From NCBI GenBank assembly GCA_039889035.1, contig JBDQQY010000010.1, positions 1-64,000 of the forward strand: a stretch of 64,000 nt of DNA. The letters are read 5' to 3'. Below, piece after piece: positions 17,797 to 27,232 of the stretch. The first letter of the stretch is position 1. Each line of letters starts with the position of its first letter. Source of the stretch: Plantactinospora sp039889035. Its GTDB lineage: Bacteria; Actinomycetota; Actinomycetes; Mycobacteriales; Micromonosporaceae. The translations under genes were made by a program, and so were the position numbers. The notes below the pieces were generated by a model, which saw only the letters and a program-made list of their open reading frames with translations, was not told where the DNA came from and ran no database searches.

Positions 17797-18771
17797 GTGA
17801 CTGCCGCTACCACTCCTGACAAGTCCGCCCTCAAGTCGTGGTTGCCGGGCTTCTTCGCCCTCGGCGCGATCTGGGGGTCGAGCTTCCTCTTCATCAAGGT
17901 CGGCATCCGGGAGATGCACCCGATCTACGTCACCCTCGGCCGGGTCGGCGCGGGCGCGATCACCCTGCTGGTCGTGCTGGCGGTGCTCCGCGACCGGCTG
18001 CCCCGGGACCCGGTGCTGTGGCTGCACACCGCGCTCTACTCGGCGGTCGGGGTCGCCCTGCCGTTCACCCTCTTCGGCTACGGCGAGCAGCGGGTCTCCT
18101 CGATGCTCGCCGGCATCTGGAACGCGACCACCCCACTGGTGGTGCTCCCGCTGGCGGTGCTGGTGTTCCGGACCGAGCGAATGACCGTACGCCGGGGGGT
18201 GGGGCTCGGACTGGGCTTCGTCGGGGTGCTGGTGGTGCTGGGCGTCTGGCAGGGCCTCGGCGGTGCCCAGTTCACCGGCCAACTGCTCTGTTTCGCGGCG
18301 GCGGCCTGTTACGGCGTGGCCATCCCGTACCAGAAGAGGTTCGTCGCGGGGCGGACCGAGTCCGGCCTGTCACTCTCGGCGGCGCAGTTGCTGATGGCGA
18401 CGGCGCAGCTCGCGATCGCCGCTCCGCTGATCGCCGGTGCCCCGCCGGCACCGACCAGCCTCTCCGGCGAGGTGATCGCCAGCGTGCTGGCGCTGGGCGC
18501 GCTCGGCACCGGCCTGGCCTTCGTGATCAACCTGCGCAACATCCGGGTGGCCGGCGCGAGCACGGCGTCGACGGTCACCTACGTGATCCCGGTCTTCGCG
18601 GTGCTGATCGGGGTGCTCGCGCTGGGCGAGCACCTGGCCTGGTACCAGCCGGTCGGCGCGGCGATCGTGCTGGCCGGGGTGGCGGTCTCGCAGGGGCTGT
18701 TCAGCCGGCGGCGCCGCCCCGCCGTACCGGCCGGCATGCCGCCGGAGCTGACCCCGTCAGCCCGGGTGTGA
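17797..18771 (+). CDS. EamA-type DMT superfamily transporter
   Basis: 324 residues with ten predicted transmembrane helices in two EamA repeats (FFALGAIWGSSFLFIKVGIREMHP at the first helix; LLCFAAAACYGVAIPYQKRF starts the second half). Such permeases export metabolites or amino acids; substrate unknown. The glycine/proline pattern IWGSSFLFIK and the loop YVIPVFAVLIGVLALGE are family hallmarks. Start uncertain: GTG 17797 (AGGGG directly before it) or GTG 17788. Its last 15 bases overlap the end of the convergent PHP gene. Confidence 0.88.
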   Translation: MTAATTPDKSALKSWLPGFFALGAIWGSSFLFIKVGIREMHPIYVTLGRVGAGAITLLVVLAVLRDRLPRDPVLWLHTALYSAVGVALPFTLFGYGEQRVSSMLAGIWNATTPLVVLPLAVLVFRTERMTVRRGVGLGLGFVGVLVVLGVWQGLGGAQFTGQLLCFAAAACYGVAIPYQKRFVAGRTESGLSLSAAQLLMATAQLAIAAPLIAGAPPAPTSLSGEVIASVLALGALGTGLAFVINLRNIRVAGASTASTVTYVIPVFAVLIGVLALGEHLAWYQPVGAAIVLAGVAVSQGLFSRRRRPAVPAGMPPELTPSARV

Positions 18772-19830
18772 ACCGGTCCAGTCGAGCAGCGCGTCGGCGG
18801 ACCAGGTGTTGACGACCCGGTCCGCCGGTACGCCGCACCGGGCGGCCCGCTCACAGCCGAACCGCTGCCAGTCGAGCTGACCCGGTGCGTGCGCGTCGGT
18901 GTCGATGGCGAACCGGCAGCCCGCCTCCACGGCCAGCCGGATCAGCCGCTTCGGCGGGTCCTGCCGCTCCGGGCGAGAGTTGATCTCGACGGCCTTGTCG
19001 TACTCGGCGCAGGCGGCGAAGACGGCGTCGGCGTCGAAGTCGCTCGGCGGCCGGGTACGCGCCCGGTGCCCCCGGTCGCCGGGACCGGTCACCCCGGGGG
19101 GCCGGGCGGCGACCATCCGCCCGGTGCAGTGCCCGAGGATGTCCAGGTGCGGGTTGGCGACCGCCGTCAGCATCCGCCTGGTCATCCGTGCCTTCGGGTC
19201 CCGCAGGTTGCTGTGCACCGAGCCGACCACCACGTCCAGCCGGGCCAGCAGCTCCTCGTCCTGGTCCAGCGAGCCGTCGTCGAGGATGTCGACCTCGATG
19301 CCGGTGAGGATCCGGAAGCCCTCCGGCAGCGCGTCGTTGACCGCGGCGACGTAGTCGAGCTGTCTGCGCAGCCGGGCGGCGGTCAGTCCCCGGGCCACGG
19401 TCAGCCGGGGCGAGTGGTCGGTCAGTACCAGGTATTCGTGCCCCAGCTCGACGGCGGCCAGTGCCATCTCCTCGATCGGCGAACCCCCGTCCGACCAGTC
19501 GGAGTGGGTGTGGCAGTCGCCGCGCAGCGCCGCCCGCAGCGCGGCGGCCTCCTCGTCCAGGTCGAGCCCCTCGGTGGCCAGCAACCGGCGCAGATAGACC
19601 GGTTCCTCGCCGCGCAGCGACTCGGTGACGGTCCGCGCGGTCACGTCGCCGACCCCGGAGAGTTCGGTCAGGGTGCCGGCCTCGGCCCGGGTCGCCAGCT
19701 CCGCTGCGGGCAGCTCGGCGAGGGTCTTGGCGGCCGACCGGAACGCCTTGACCCGGAAGCTGGCCTCGTTCGCCCGTTCCAGCAGGAAGGCGATCCGACG
19801 CAGGTCGGCCAGAGGGTCCCGCCCGGTCAT
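18757..19830 (-). CDS. PHP domain phosphoesterase with N-terminal helix-hairpin-helix region
   Basis: 357 residues. Residues ~1-75 resemble the N-terminal HhH region of PolX DNA polymerases (LTELSGVGDVTARTVTESL). Residues ~105-350 are a PHP domain with its metal ligands: DCHTHSDWSDG, LVLTDHSP, GIEVDIL, GSVHSN, DILGHCTGR, EINSRPERQDP and DTDAHAPGQL. The polymerase core of bacterial PolX is absent, so this is a stand-alone PolX-like PHP hydrolase; DNA 3'-end processing is possible, other phosphoesters cannot be excluded. ATG 19830 has GAGGAGAC upstream; the frame extends further but without a better site. Confidence 0.88.
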   Translation of the reverse strand: MTGRDPLADLRRIAFLLERANEASFRVKAFRSAAKTLAELPAAELATRAEAGTLTELSGVGDVTARTVTESLRGEEPVYLRRLLATEGLDLDEEAAALRAALRGDCHTHSDWSDGGSPIEEMALAAVELGHEYLVLTDHSPRLTVARGLTAARLRRQLDYVAAVNDALPEGFRILTGIEVDILDDGSLDQDEELLARLDVVVGSVHSNLRDPKARMTRRMLTAVANPHLDILGHCTGRMVAARPPGVTGPGDRGHRARTRPPSDFDADAVFAACAEYDKAVEINSRPERQDPPKRLIRLAVEAGCRFAIDTDAHAPGQLDWQRFGCERAARCGVPADRVVNTWSADALLDWTGSHPG

Positions 19831-20113
19831 GCCGTCTCCTCGGTCCACTCGGTCACGTCGCCTCCCCGCTCCACCCGCTCGTCCCCGACCAGGCTGCCCG
19901 CTCACCCCAGAGCAGGCTTGACCGGCCCCTCCCGGACCACGCCGCCCGGCCCTCCCTGACCACGCTGCCTGGTCATCGTCGACCAGGTCCACCCGGTCGT
20001 GCGTGACCAGGTTAGTCAGCGGTCGACACCGGCGTGGGAACTCGCCGGCCGGTCCTGACCGGTCGGTGCCACCCGAACGGGGTTGCCGGTGTCGGTGCCT
20101 CGTCGTAATGTCC

Positions 20114-20143
20114 GTCCGCCACTCCGCACCGGCGGTTGGCGGA
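20114..20143. promoter_or_regulatory. Inverted repeat in the M48 gene promoter region
   Basis: GTCCGCCA and TGGCGGAC, a perfect 8-bp inverted repeat spaced by 14 bases, 26 bases upstream of the M48 start. A TAATGT hexamer at about 20106 could be a -10 box overlapping it, so the repeat may be an operator or a leader hairpin. The rest of the 338-base gap (19831-20168) is an imperfect series of GACCAGG/CCACCCGGTC-like words without a gene. Confidence 0.35.
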
Positions 20144-20168
20144 CGTACGTCACGGGGGAGGACAAATC

Positions 20169-22016
20169 GTGGTCGCCACTTTCCGCGCGATGGCGTCGGT
20201 GGTGATGCTCGCCGGGTTCTACGTCGTCGCGCTCGTCCAGTTGGGCGGCGCGGTGGCCCTGGCCATCTGGCTCAGTACGGTACTCAGTGGCGCGATCGCA
20301 CTGAAGCTCGTGTTTCCGCTCTTCGTGGCCACGGTCGGTGCGGTCTCGGTCGCGCTCTGGAAGGCCATCCGGGCCAGGCCGCAGCCGCCGGAAGGACTTC
20401 CGGTCGGCCCCGACCAGGCTCCCGAACTGTGGCGTACGGTGCACGAGCTGGCGGGCGTGGTCGGCACCCGGGTGCCGGACGAGATCCGGCTGCTGCCCGA
20501 GGTCAACGCCGCGGTGACCGAGGACGCCAAACTGCTCGGCCTGGTCAGCGGCCGGCGCATCCTCTACATCGGACTCCCGCTGCTCCAGGCGATGAGCGTC
20601 GACCAGATCCGCTCGGTACTCGCCCACGAGCTGGGGCACTACTCGGGCCGGCACACCCGGCTCGGCGCGGTGGCGTACCGGGGCCGGTTGGCCCTCGGCG
20701 GCACCATCAGCCGGATCGGCCCCCGCAACCCGGTCGGCTGGGTGTTCAGAGGCTACGCCCGGCTCTATCTGCTGGTCGACAACGCCGCCTCGCGACGCCA
20801 GGAACTGGAGGCGGACCAGTCCTCCGTGCAGGTCGCCGGCCGGGCCGCCGCCGCGTCCGCGCTGCGTGAACTGCCGGTACTCGACGCCGCCTGGAGCTTC
20901 TACTTCCAGCGGTACGTCCACCCCGGCTGGGAGGCCGGGTTCGTCCCGGACGACCTCTTCGGCGGCTTCTACGCCCTGGTCGCCGCCCGCCAGGCCGAAC
21001 TGGCGGAGCTGCGCGGCAACGAGCCGGACGGCACCAAGTCCCGCTGGGACACCCACCCGCCGATCCCGGAGCGGATCTCGGTGATCGCCACCGCCCCCGA
21101 CGTACCCCGGCCGGCCGACAACCGGCCCGGGTACGCGCTGCTCCCGGACATCGTCGCGCTCGGCCGCCGGCTACAGGACCGGATGGTCGAGGTCGGCGAC
21201 CGCAAGGTGCTGCCCTGGCCGCAGTTCACCCACGCGATGGTGGCGGCGGGCGTGCAGCGGCAGACCGACGCCGTCTTCCGGGCGCTCGGCCGGTTCACCG
21301 GGGCGCCCGAGCCGGGGCTGCCGGTGCTGTTCCAGCTCGTGCAGGCGGGCCGGCTCGCCGAGTTCGCCGAGCAGTTCTTCCCGGACGCCACCCGGCGGGA
21401 GGCGGCCCGCAAGTTCGCCGAGCCGATGGAGGCGTTGTTGCAGAGCGCGGCCACCACCGCGCAGGCGGCCTGGTGGCAGCACTCGTGGTCCGGACCGGCC
21501 GAGCTGGTCGGCCGGGACGGCCGGCCGATCTCCTTCGCCAAGATCGCCGAGCTGGCCGTCTCGGCGCAGACCCTGCCCGAGGCGGTCGCCCGGCTGACCG
21601 CGCTCGGCATCGACCCGGCGCACGGCCGGGTGGTGCAGCGCCGGGCCACCGCGAACGGCGCCCGACTGCTGGCCGCGCTCGCCAACATCAAAATCGACGG
21701 CGTCGACCACGACGTGCTGATGCTCAATCGCGGGCTGGTCTTCGTCGGCAATCCGGGCAAGGCCGACAAGGGTACGAAGCGGCTGCGTGAACTGGTCAGC
21801 TCCGCCCCGGTCGCCGAGCTGGCCGGTCGGCACCAGTTCCTGCCGTTCGAGGAGGTCGCCGGTGCCACGATCCGCAAGCAGGTGCCACTGAAGGCCGAAC
21901 TCGTGCTGCACGACGGCCGCCGGCTGGCGTTGCAGGAGGCGTGGAGCAGCGAACTGCTGGAGAAGGACAGCCGGGACACCCTGCTGGAGGCGCTGAAGTC
22001 GTTCGACGAGCGCTGA
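20169..22016 (+). CDS. Membrane-anchored M48 family metalloprotease
   Basis: 615 residues. Two N-terminal transmembrane helices (VVMLAGFYVVALVQLGGAVALAIWL and the following VFPLFVATVGAVSVAL) are followed by an M48 peptidase domain with zinc motif HELGH (~154-158) in LAHELGHYSGRH, and the downstream EADQ of the third ligand (QELEADQSS). The C-terminal ~300 residues are a family-specific extension without recognised catalytic motifs. M48 enzymes (HtpX/Ste24-like) take part in membrane protein quality control. GTG 20169 has a strong GGGGGAGGA 7 bases upstream. Confidence 0.9.
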   Translation: MVATFRAMASVVMLAGFYVVALVQLGGAVALAIWLSTVLSGAIALKLVFPLFVATVGAVSVALWKAIRARPQPPEGLPVGPDQAPELWRTVHELAGVVGTRVPDEIRLLPEVNAAVTEDAKLLGLVSGRRILYIGLPLLQAMSVDQIRSVLAHELGHYSGRHTRLGAVAYRGRLALGGTISRIGPRNPVGWVFRGYARLYLLVDNAASRRQELEADQSSVQVAGRAAAASALRELPVLDAAWSFYFQRYVHPGWEAGFVPDDLFGGFYALVAARQAELAELRGNEPDGTKSRWDTHPPIPERISVIATAPDVPRPADNRPGYALLPDIVALGRRLQDRMVEVGDRKVLPWPQFTHAMVAAGVQRQTDAVFRALGRFTGAPEPGLPVLFQLVQAGRLAEFAEQFFPDATRREAARKFAEPMEALLQSAATTAQAAWWQHSWSGPAELVGRDGRPISFAKIAELAVSAQTLPEAVARLTALGIDPAHGRVVQRRATANGARLLAALANIKIDGVDHDVLMLNRGLVFVGNPGKADKGTKRLRELVSSAPVAELAGRHQFLPFEEVAGATIRKQVPLKAELVLHDGRRLALQEAWSSELLEKDSRDTLLEALKSFDER

Positions 22017-22093
22017 CCCCTCCCGACCGGCCGGCCGAGCCGGCACGCTCACCGGCTCGCCGGCCCCGGGAATGCCGCCGTACCCTGGCGCTC

Positions 22094-23089
22094 ATGCGCA
22101 CGATCGACTGGGTTGACGGTGCCGTCGAACTGATCGACCAGACCGCCCTGCCGGGCCGGCTCACCGTGCTCCGGGTGAGCACCGTCGACGACCTGGTCGC
22201 GGCGATCCAGCGGCTCGCGGTACGCGGCGCCCCGGCGCTCGGCGTGGCCGGTGCGCTCGGAGTCGCGCTCGCCGTACGCCAGCCGGGCGACGTGCCGGCC
22301 GCCGTACGCCGGCTGGAGACCGCCCGGCCGACGGCGGTGAACCTGGCCCGGGGCGTACGCCGGGCCGCAGCCCGGCTGCCGGAGGGCGCCGACGCGGTCC
22401 TCGCCGAGGCACTGGCGGTGCGGGACGAGGAGATCGCCGCCTCGGCCGCGATGGCCCGCCTCGGCGCCGACCTGCTGGCCGAACTCTGCGGGGCCCGACC
22501 CCGGCTGCTCACGCACTGCAACACCGGCGCGCTGGCGGCGGTGGTCGGCGGTACCGCCCTGGGGGCGGTGCTGGAACTGCACCGGCGGGACGCGCTCGGC
22601 GCGGTACTGGCCAGCGAGACCCGACCGCTGTTGCAGGGGGCCCGGCTGACCGCCTGGGAGCTGGGCCGGGCCGGGGTGCCGTACCGGGTCGCGGTGGACG
22701 GGGCCGGCCCGTTCCTGATGGCCCGGGGCGAGGTCGACGGGGTGGTGCTGGGCGCCGACCGGATCTGCGCCAACGGCGACGTGATCAACAAGATCGGCAC
22801 GTACGCGCACGCGCTCGGTGCCCGCCGGGCCGGCATCCCGTTCGTCGTCGTCGCGCCGGAGTCGACGGTCGACCCCGACACGGCCGACGGTGCGCGGGTC
22901 GAGATCGAGGACCGGGGTGCCGACGAGGTGCTGTCGTACGGCCGGACGCCGGCCGGCGCCGGCCGACCGGCCAGGGTGGACGGTGTCGACGCGGTCAACC
23001 CGGCCTTCGACGTGACCCCCTACGAGCTGGTCACGGCGATCGTCACCGAGCGGCGGGTGATCAGGCTGGATCGGGGAGAGCGGGTCTGA
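22094..23089 (+). CDS. mtnA: S-methyl-5-thioribose-1-phosphate isomerase
   Basis: 331 residues, normal length. Converts 5-methylthioribose-1-phosphate to 5-methylthioribulose-1-phosphate in methionine salvage. Hallmarks: VRGAPALGVAGA (substrate binding), THCNTG (catalytic Cys ~142), VLASETRPLLQG, and GADRICANGDVINKIGTY (catalytic Asp ~222). The start ATG 22094 is the first Met in the conserved MRTIDW opening. No other methionine-salvage gene is adjacent. Its 3' end overlaps convergent tyrA by 29 bases. Confidence 0.95.
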   Translation: MRTIDWVDGAVELIDQTALPGRLTVLRVSTVDDLVAAIQRLAVRGAPALGVAGALGVALAVRQPGDVPAAVRRLETARPTAVNLARGVRRAAARLPEGADAVLAEALAVRDEEIAASAAMARLGADLLAELCGARPRLLTHCNTGALAAVVGGTALGAVLELHRRDALGAVLASETRPLLQGARLTAWELGRAGVPYRVAVDGAGPFLMARGEVDGVVLGADRICANGDVINKIGTYAHALGARRAGIPFVVVAPESTVDPDTADGARVEIEDRGADEVLSYGRTPAGAGRPARVDGVDAVNPAFDVTPYELVTAIVTERRVIRLDRGERV

Positions 23090-24065
23090 CCGCGGTGACC
23101 GTACGCCGGTCCTCGGCGACCCGGGTCACCCAGCCACCCGCTCGGCCGAGCCGGAGCAGCGCGTCGGGCCGGGCCGGCAGCTCCACCGCGCCGCCCGGCC
23201 GGGGCGGCCAGGCCAGCCGGGCTGCCGAGCCGGGCGCCAGCCAGCGCCGCAGCGCACCGATCGGGTCCGCCGAGCCGACCGCCGTGCGGGCGCCGTCCAG
23301 CTCCCGCAGTACCGCGTCCAGCGCCGGGCCGACCGCGGCCGCGTTGCCGCCGCACATCGCCGCGACCAGGTCAGGCCGGGTCGCGGCGACCCGGGTGCCG
23401 TCCCGGAACGAGCCGGCGGCCAGGGTGCCGGCCAGCGGGTCGTCGGCGGCGGCCGCCGCGATCGCGGTGGCCAGCAGATGCGGTACGTGACTGACCGCGG
23501 CGACGGCCCGGTCGTGTTCGGCGGCGACCGCCGGCACCACCCGGGCGCCGATGCCGATCAGCAACGCCGCCAGCTCCAGCCAGTCGGCCACCGAGGTCGC
23601 TCCCGGTTCGAGGCAGAGCACCCAGGCGCAGCCGGTGAAGAGGGCCGGGTCGGCGGCACCGAATCCGGAGGTCTCCCGGCCGGCCATCGGGTGCCCGCCG
23701 ACGAATCCGGCCCGCCGGTCGGCACCGCCGCGTAGGTGCCGGTCGACCAGTACGCGTACCGGCTCCTTGACCGAGGTGACGTCGGTGACCAGTCCGGAGT
23801 AGCCGGCTCCGGAGAGTTCGTCGAGTACTCCGGCCACCGCCGGCAGCGGTACGGCGATCACCACCAGGTCGGCGCCGGCCACCGCGTCGCGTACCGTCCG
23901 GGCGACCTGCCAACGCGCCGCCGGCGGCGCCTGTGCGGCGGCGGTCCGGGCGGTGGCCCGGGTCGCGGGGTCGGCGTCGTAGCCGAGCACCGCATGACCG
24001 GTCGAGGCCAGTGCCCGTAGCACCGAGCCGCCGATGAGACCGAGCCCGATCACCGCGACGTCCAC
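23061..24065 (-). CDS. tyrA: Prephenate dehydrogenase (tyrosine biosynthesis)
   Basis: 334 residues. NAD(P)-binding Rossmann motif VIGLGLIGGSVL at residues 5-16, followed by DADPATR, VIAVPLPA, TDVTSVK and GGHPMAGRETSGF, the latter being the substrate-binding signature of TyrA. The C-terminal helical dimerisation domain has SHVPHLLATAIA and GSFRDGTRVAATRPDL. It oxidatively decarboxylates prephenate to 4-hydroxyphenylpyruvate (or arogenate to tyrosine; specificity cannot be read here). No chorismate mutase or ACT domain is fused. GTG 24065 begins exactly at the Rossmann strand; the ribosome site is weak. Confidence 0.93.
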   Translation of the reverse strand: MDVAVIGLGLIGGSVLRALASTGHAVLGYDADPATRATARTAAAQAPPAARWQVARTVRDAVAGADLVVIAVPLPAVAGVLDELSGAGYSGLVTDVTSVKEPVRVLVDRHLRGGADRRAGFVGGHPMAGRETSGFGAADPALFTGCAWVLCLEPGATSVADWLELAALLIGIGARVVPAVAAEHDRAVAAVSHVPHLLATAIAAAAADDPLAGTLAAGSFRDGTRVAATRPDLVAAMCGGNAAAVGPALDAVLRELDGARTAVGSADPIGALRRWLAPGSAARLAWPPRPGGAVELPARPDALLRLGRAGGWVTRVAEDRRTVTAVRPALPDPA

Positions 24066-24093
24066 GACCGGAACTCTCGCACACCGGCCGGGG

Positions 24094-24882
24094 CTACGGC
24101 GCCTTCGGGCAGCCGTTGTCGGCGCGCCAATCCCTGACCTTGGCGGCCGGTGAGGTGTTCCGCTTCTTGCGCCAGGCGTCCAGGAACGACGCCGGCCAGA
24201 CCACGCCGCGCCGGATCCACCAGTCGGCGGTCTTCCCACACGGCGGCGAGATGCCGAAGTGCAGGTGGCAGACGTTGTTGGCGTTGCCGGTCCGGCCGAC
24301 CGTGCCGAGCTGCTGGCCGGTACGCACCCGGACGCCCGCCTCGATCCCGCCGTTGACGTTGGTCAGGTGCGAGCCGTAGTAGCGGACCCCGTCGTCACCG
24401 AGCAGCGAGACCGCCTTGCCGCCGTTGTTGGGGCCCTGCGGCCCGGTCTTGCTGTACCGGTCGACCCGGCTCACCTCCAGGATCCGGCCGTCCGTGACGG
24501 CGACCACCGGCGAGCCGCAGTTGGCGAAGATGTCGGTGGCCGGGTACGCCGAGTGGGTCGGGTGGTAGGCGACGTTGCTGGTCCGTACCGGGAAGGCGTA
24601 TGTGAGGCTGCCGCTGGTCGTCGGCGGCGGGGTGCCGGGCTTCTTCGACGGCGACCTGCTCGGCTTCGCGCTGACGGTCGGCGTCGGCGTGGCGGTCGGC
24701 GTACCGTCGGCGGCCGCGCTCGTGGCCGGGCCGTCCATCGGCTCGAAGGCCGGTGCGCCGGTCGGCTGCCGTGTGTCGGCGCAGCCGGCGGCGAGCGCCG
24801 TCACCGTCACCAGCAGGACGGCGACCGGGTACCCCGGACGTCGGCCGGGCCGGCCCCGTCCCGCTGATCCTCCCCATGGCAT
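24094..24882 (-). CDS. M23 family metallopeptidase lipoprotein
   Basis: 262 residues, putative cell-wall hydrolase on the outer membrane leaflet. Signal peptide with lipobox LAAGC, lipidated Cys34; then a Thr/Pro/Lys-rich linker (~45-95); then an M23 (LytM) domain with HPTHSAYPATDIF for the first zinc ligands and CHLHFGIS carrying the HxH motif. Both ligand motifs are present, so it is likely active, unlike many degenerate LytM factors. ATG 24882 is chosen because it opens the lipoprotein signal; no strong ribosome site is seen. Confidence 0.88.
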   Translation of the reverse strand: MPWGGSAGRGRPGRRPGYPVAVLLVTVTALAAGCADTRQPTGAPAFEPMDGPATSAAADGTPTATPTPTVSAKPSRSPSKKPGTPPPTTSGSLTYAFPVRTSNVAYHPTHSAYPATDIFANCGSPVVAVTDGRILEVSRVDRYSKTGPQGPNNGGKAVSLLGDDGVRYYGSHLTNVNGGIEAGVRVRTGQQLGTVGRTGNANNVCHLHFGISPPCGKTADWWIRRGVVWPASFLDAWRKKRNTSPAAKVRDWRADNGCPKAP

Positions 24883-25054
24883 CCGGCCATAGTGGCAGAC
24901 CGGCTCGAACCCTGCCGGCCCGGCGGTCGGGCCCGTCGCGATCCGGTCGGTCGCCGGCCTCCGCCGGGTAGGCTTCGAACCGGGTGGACCGGCCGGAACG
25001 GGTGGCGCACCCGGGGGCGTGTGCGCGCACGTGTGGGTGGAAAGGAGCGGGGTC

Positions 25055-25591
25055 ATGGCGGAACAGCCGGCTCTGCAACCCCGGTCCGGCGTACCGCACC
25101 CCGGGCTGCACCAGCCCGACCAGCCCGGTACGCCGACCCAGCCGGGGGTGCTCCAGTTCGGCGCGCCGGCCCGGCCCGGCATGCCGCACCCCGCCGTGCC
25201 GCCGCCCGCCGTCGAGCCCCGGCCGGTCTGGCAGCCCCGACCCTTCGGGCGCAGCCCGTCCGGCCTGTTTCCGGCCAGCCCGCCACCCGTGCACGCCCAG
25301 CCGACCTACCGGGAGCCCCATCCGGTACGCCCCGGAGCCGTCGCCGCGGGCGCCGCCTCGGCCGCCGCCTGGCTGGTCGCCTTCGGCCTGCTCGGAGACG
25401 GCCTGCGCGGATACGTGCTCTGGACGCTGCTGGCCGGCGGGCTGGCCTGGCTCGTCGCGCTGCTGTTGACCGAGCGGGGCAACCGGGGAGCCGGCGCGGG
25501 CATCGCCCTGGCCACCGGGGTGGGCTGGGCCGTCGCCGCGGCGGCCGTCGCGACCCGCTGGTACAGCAGCGCCGACTGGCCGTTGTGGTAG
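25055..25591 (+). CDS. Small membrane protein with Pro-rich cytoplasmic tail
   Basis: 178 residues. Residues 1-95 are a Pro/Gln-rich disordered tail with repeated QPG, HPG and RPG words; residues ~98-175 hold three predicted transmembrane helices (AAAWLVAFGLLGDG, YVLWTLLAGGLAWLVALLL, AGIALATGVGWAVAAAAVA). No enzymatic motif. AAAGGAG precedes ATG 25055. Similar Pro-rich 'DUF-like' membrane proteins are frequent in actinobacteria; no function assigned. Confidence 0.75.
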   Translation: MAEQPALQPRSGVPHPGLHQPDQPGTPTQPGVLQFGAPARPGMPHPAVPPPAVEPRPVWQPRPFGRSPSGLFPASPPPVHAQPTYREPHPVRPGAVAAGAASAAAWLVAFGLLGDGLRGYVLWTLLAGGLAWLVALLLTERGNRGAGAGIALATGVGWAVAAAAVATRWYSSADWPLW

Positions 25592-25774
25592 CCGCCGGCC
25601 ACCCCGCTGTCCCGTTCCCGATGATCCATATGGCCCGCGCCGCAGCTCCGGGCCGGTACGGGGGAGTCACCGGAGTCGCCGAGAATCGTTCGGGACAGCC
25701 GCGCTGAGTGAGGTGGTCGCTGCACACCGCTATCGGCCTTGACGAATCGGGCGCGACTCGGCACCCTCGGCGGT

Positions 25775-25942
25775 ATGGCCTGGACAGAGCATCGGCTCGA
25801 CCCTGACCGCAGCCGTCGTCGGTTGCAGCTCCTTGCCGAGCTCGCCGGGGCGAAGTCGGTGCGGGAGCGCGAACATCCCCGACGTGCCCGCGTCGACCGC
25901 CTGCGCGAACTGATCGCCACCCGTCGCCGCCTGGCGAACTGA
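25775..25942 (+). CDS. Small basic hypothetical protein
   Basis: 55 residues from ATG 25775, strongly charged (many Arg, Glu, Asp), predicted all-helical: RSRRRLQLLAELAGAKSV then RRARVDRLRELIATRRRL. It lacks a clear ribosome site, so translation is uncertain. The remaining bases of the 25592-26100 interval show no other gene. Confidence 0.45.
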   Translation: MAWTEHRLDPDRSRRRLQLLAELAGAKSVREREHPRRARVDRLRELIATRRRLAN

Positions 25943-26100
25943 CCGGCGGCCTCGTCCACTTCGATTCCCCGTCCCTCCTTCGGGGCGTTGCGTGGGCTCT
26001 GCCGGATACGACCGGATACCGTCACGCGTGACAGAGAGCCGGCTGGGTACCGTGTGGTCGGCGTGATGCGGCTGGGGGCCGCTGGGTAATTGGGGGGACC

Positions 26101-26637
26101 GTGTCGTACTTCGCTGCGGCGGTGGTGCGCCGCCCGTCCGGCTGGACCGCGACAGAAGTTGACCTGAATGGTGCGGCCGACATCGACGAGGTCGCCGACC
26201 TGCTCCGCGACGTCGACCAGGACGCCGAGATCTCCCTGCTCTTCGTCGAGTCCGACGACGCCTACCTGGCGATCATGCGTCTCGACGAGGGCGAGGATCT
26301 GCGGGTCTTCGGTTCGGATTCGGCGTTCGCCGAGGAGTCGCGGCTCGGTGCCCTGCTGGTCGGCGACATCAAGGCCCCGGCCCTCGGCATCGACGACGTG
26401 GTCGAGCCGGTGGAGCGCGCGGCCGGGTCGGCCGATGCCAACGACGAGAACGAACCGGCCGTCGACCCGGACGCCGATCCGGTGGGCGACGCCGACCTCC
26501 TCGCCGACCTCGGCATCTCGGCCCATCGCCTGCTCGCGCTCTGCGCGCACGAGGGGATGCTGCCGGCCGACGTGACGGCGGAGGTCTGCCAGATCATCGG
26601 CTGCGGCAACGAGGTAGAGGAACTCCGCGAGGCGTGA
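26101..26637 (+). CDS. tRNA adenosine deaminase-associated protein
   Basis: 178 residues, acidic. The N-terminal SYFAAAVVRRPSGWTATEVDL and DDAYLAIMRLDEGEDLRVFGSD strings match the actinobacterial family annotated by its constant position before tadA. No catalytic motif is visible. It starts at GTG 26101 right after a GGGGGGACC stretch and overlaps tadA by four bases (GTGA), so translation is probably coupled. The role is inferred from linkage only. Confidence 0.85.
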   Translation: MSYFAAAVVRRPSGWTATEVDLNGAADIDEVADLLRDVDQDAEISLLFVESDDAYLAIMRLDEGEDLRVFGSDSAFAEESRLGALLVGDIKAPALGIDDVVEPVERAAGSADANDENEPAVDPDADPVGDADLLADLGISAHRLLALCAHEGMLPADVTAEVCQIIGCGNEVEELREA

Positions 26638-27194
26638 CCGGGTCAACGGGTCGACCTCCGGACGAATCAGACCTGCCCGACCTGCCGCTGACCGGGCGTC
26701 GACACCGGCACGAGGCGTGGATGCGACGGGCGCTCGAGGTCTCCGGCGCCGCGCCCGGCCCGGCCCCTGCGGCGACCGGCCGGGCGGCAGCTGCGGCCGA
26801 AGAGGCGCTCGCCGGGGACGTCCCGGTCGGAGCGGTGGTCTACGGTCCCGACGGTACGGAGCTGTCGAGCGCCCGCAACGAGCGGGAGCTGACCGGAGAC
26901 CCCACCGCACACGCCGAGGTCCTGGCGCTGCGCCGGGCCGCCCGGGCCGTCGGCGCCTGGCGGCTGACCGGCTGCACCCTGGTGGTGACCCTGGAACCGT
27001 GCACGATGTGCGCCGGTGCGCTGGTACTCGCCCGGATCTCCACGCTCGTCTTCGGGGCCTGGGAGCCGAAGACCGGTGCGGTGGGTTCGCTCTGGGACGT
27101 CGTACGCGACCGGCGGCTCAATCACCGCCCCGAGGTGTACGGGGGCGTCCTGGAGGCCGAGTGCGCCGCCGCGCTCCGCGCCTTCTTCCGCTGA
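26634..27194 (+). CDS. tadA: tRNA-specific adenosine-34 deaminase
   Basis: 186 residues. Deaminates the wobble adenosine of tRNA-Arg(ACG) to inosine. Zinc-binding cytidine-deaminase motifs: HAEV (His ligand and catalytic Glu) and PCTMCAGAL (two Cys ligands). Compared with Escherichia coli TadA there is an N-terminal extension of about 25 residues and an Ala-rich insertion (APGPAPAATGRAAAAAEEALAG) between the first helix and the DVPVGAVV strand. GTG 26634 overlaps the upstream stop and is kept for that reason. Confidence 0.93.
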   Translation: MTGSTGRPPDESDLPDLPLTGRRHRHEAWMRRALEVSGAAPGPAPAATGRAAAAAEEALAGDVPVGAVVYGPDGTELSSARNERELTGDPTAHAEVLALRRAARAVGAWRLTGCTLVVTLEPCTMCAGALVLARISTLVFGAWEPKTGAVGSLWDVVRDRRLNHRPEVYGGVLEAECAAALRAFFR

Positions 27195-27232
27195 CCGGTC
27201 CTCCACAGCTTCGGCCGGGGTTGTGCACACCC

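Noticed and set aside
15444..17819. 791-residue plus-strand open frame opposite the DUF885 gene
   Set aside because: The opposite strand has a complete metallopeptidase-like protein with HExxxHH; this frame is antisense noise.
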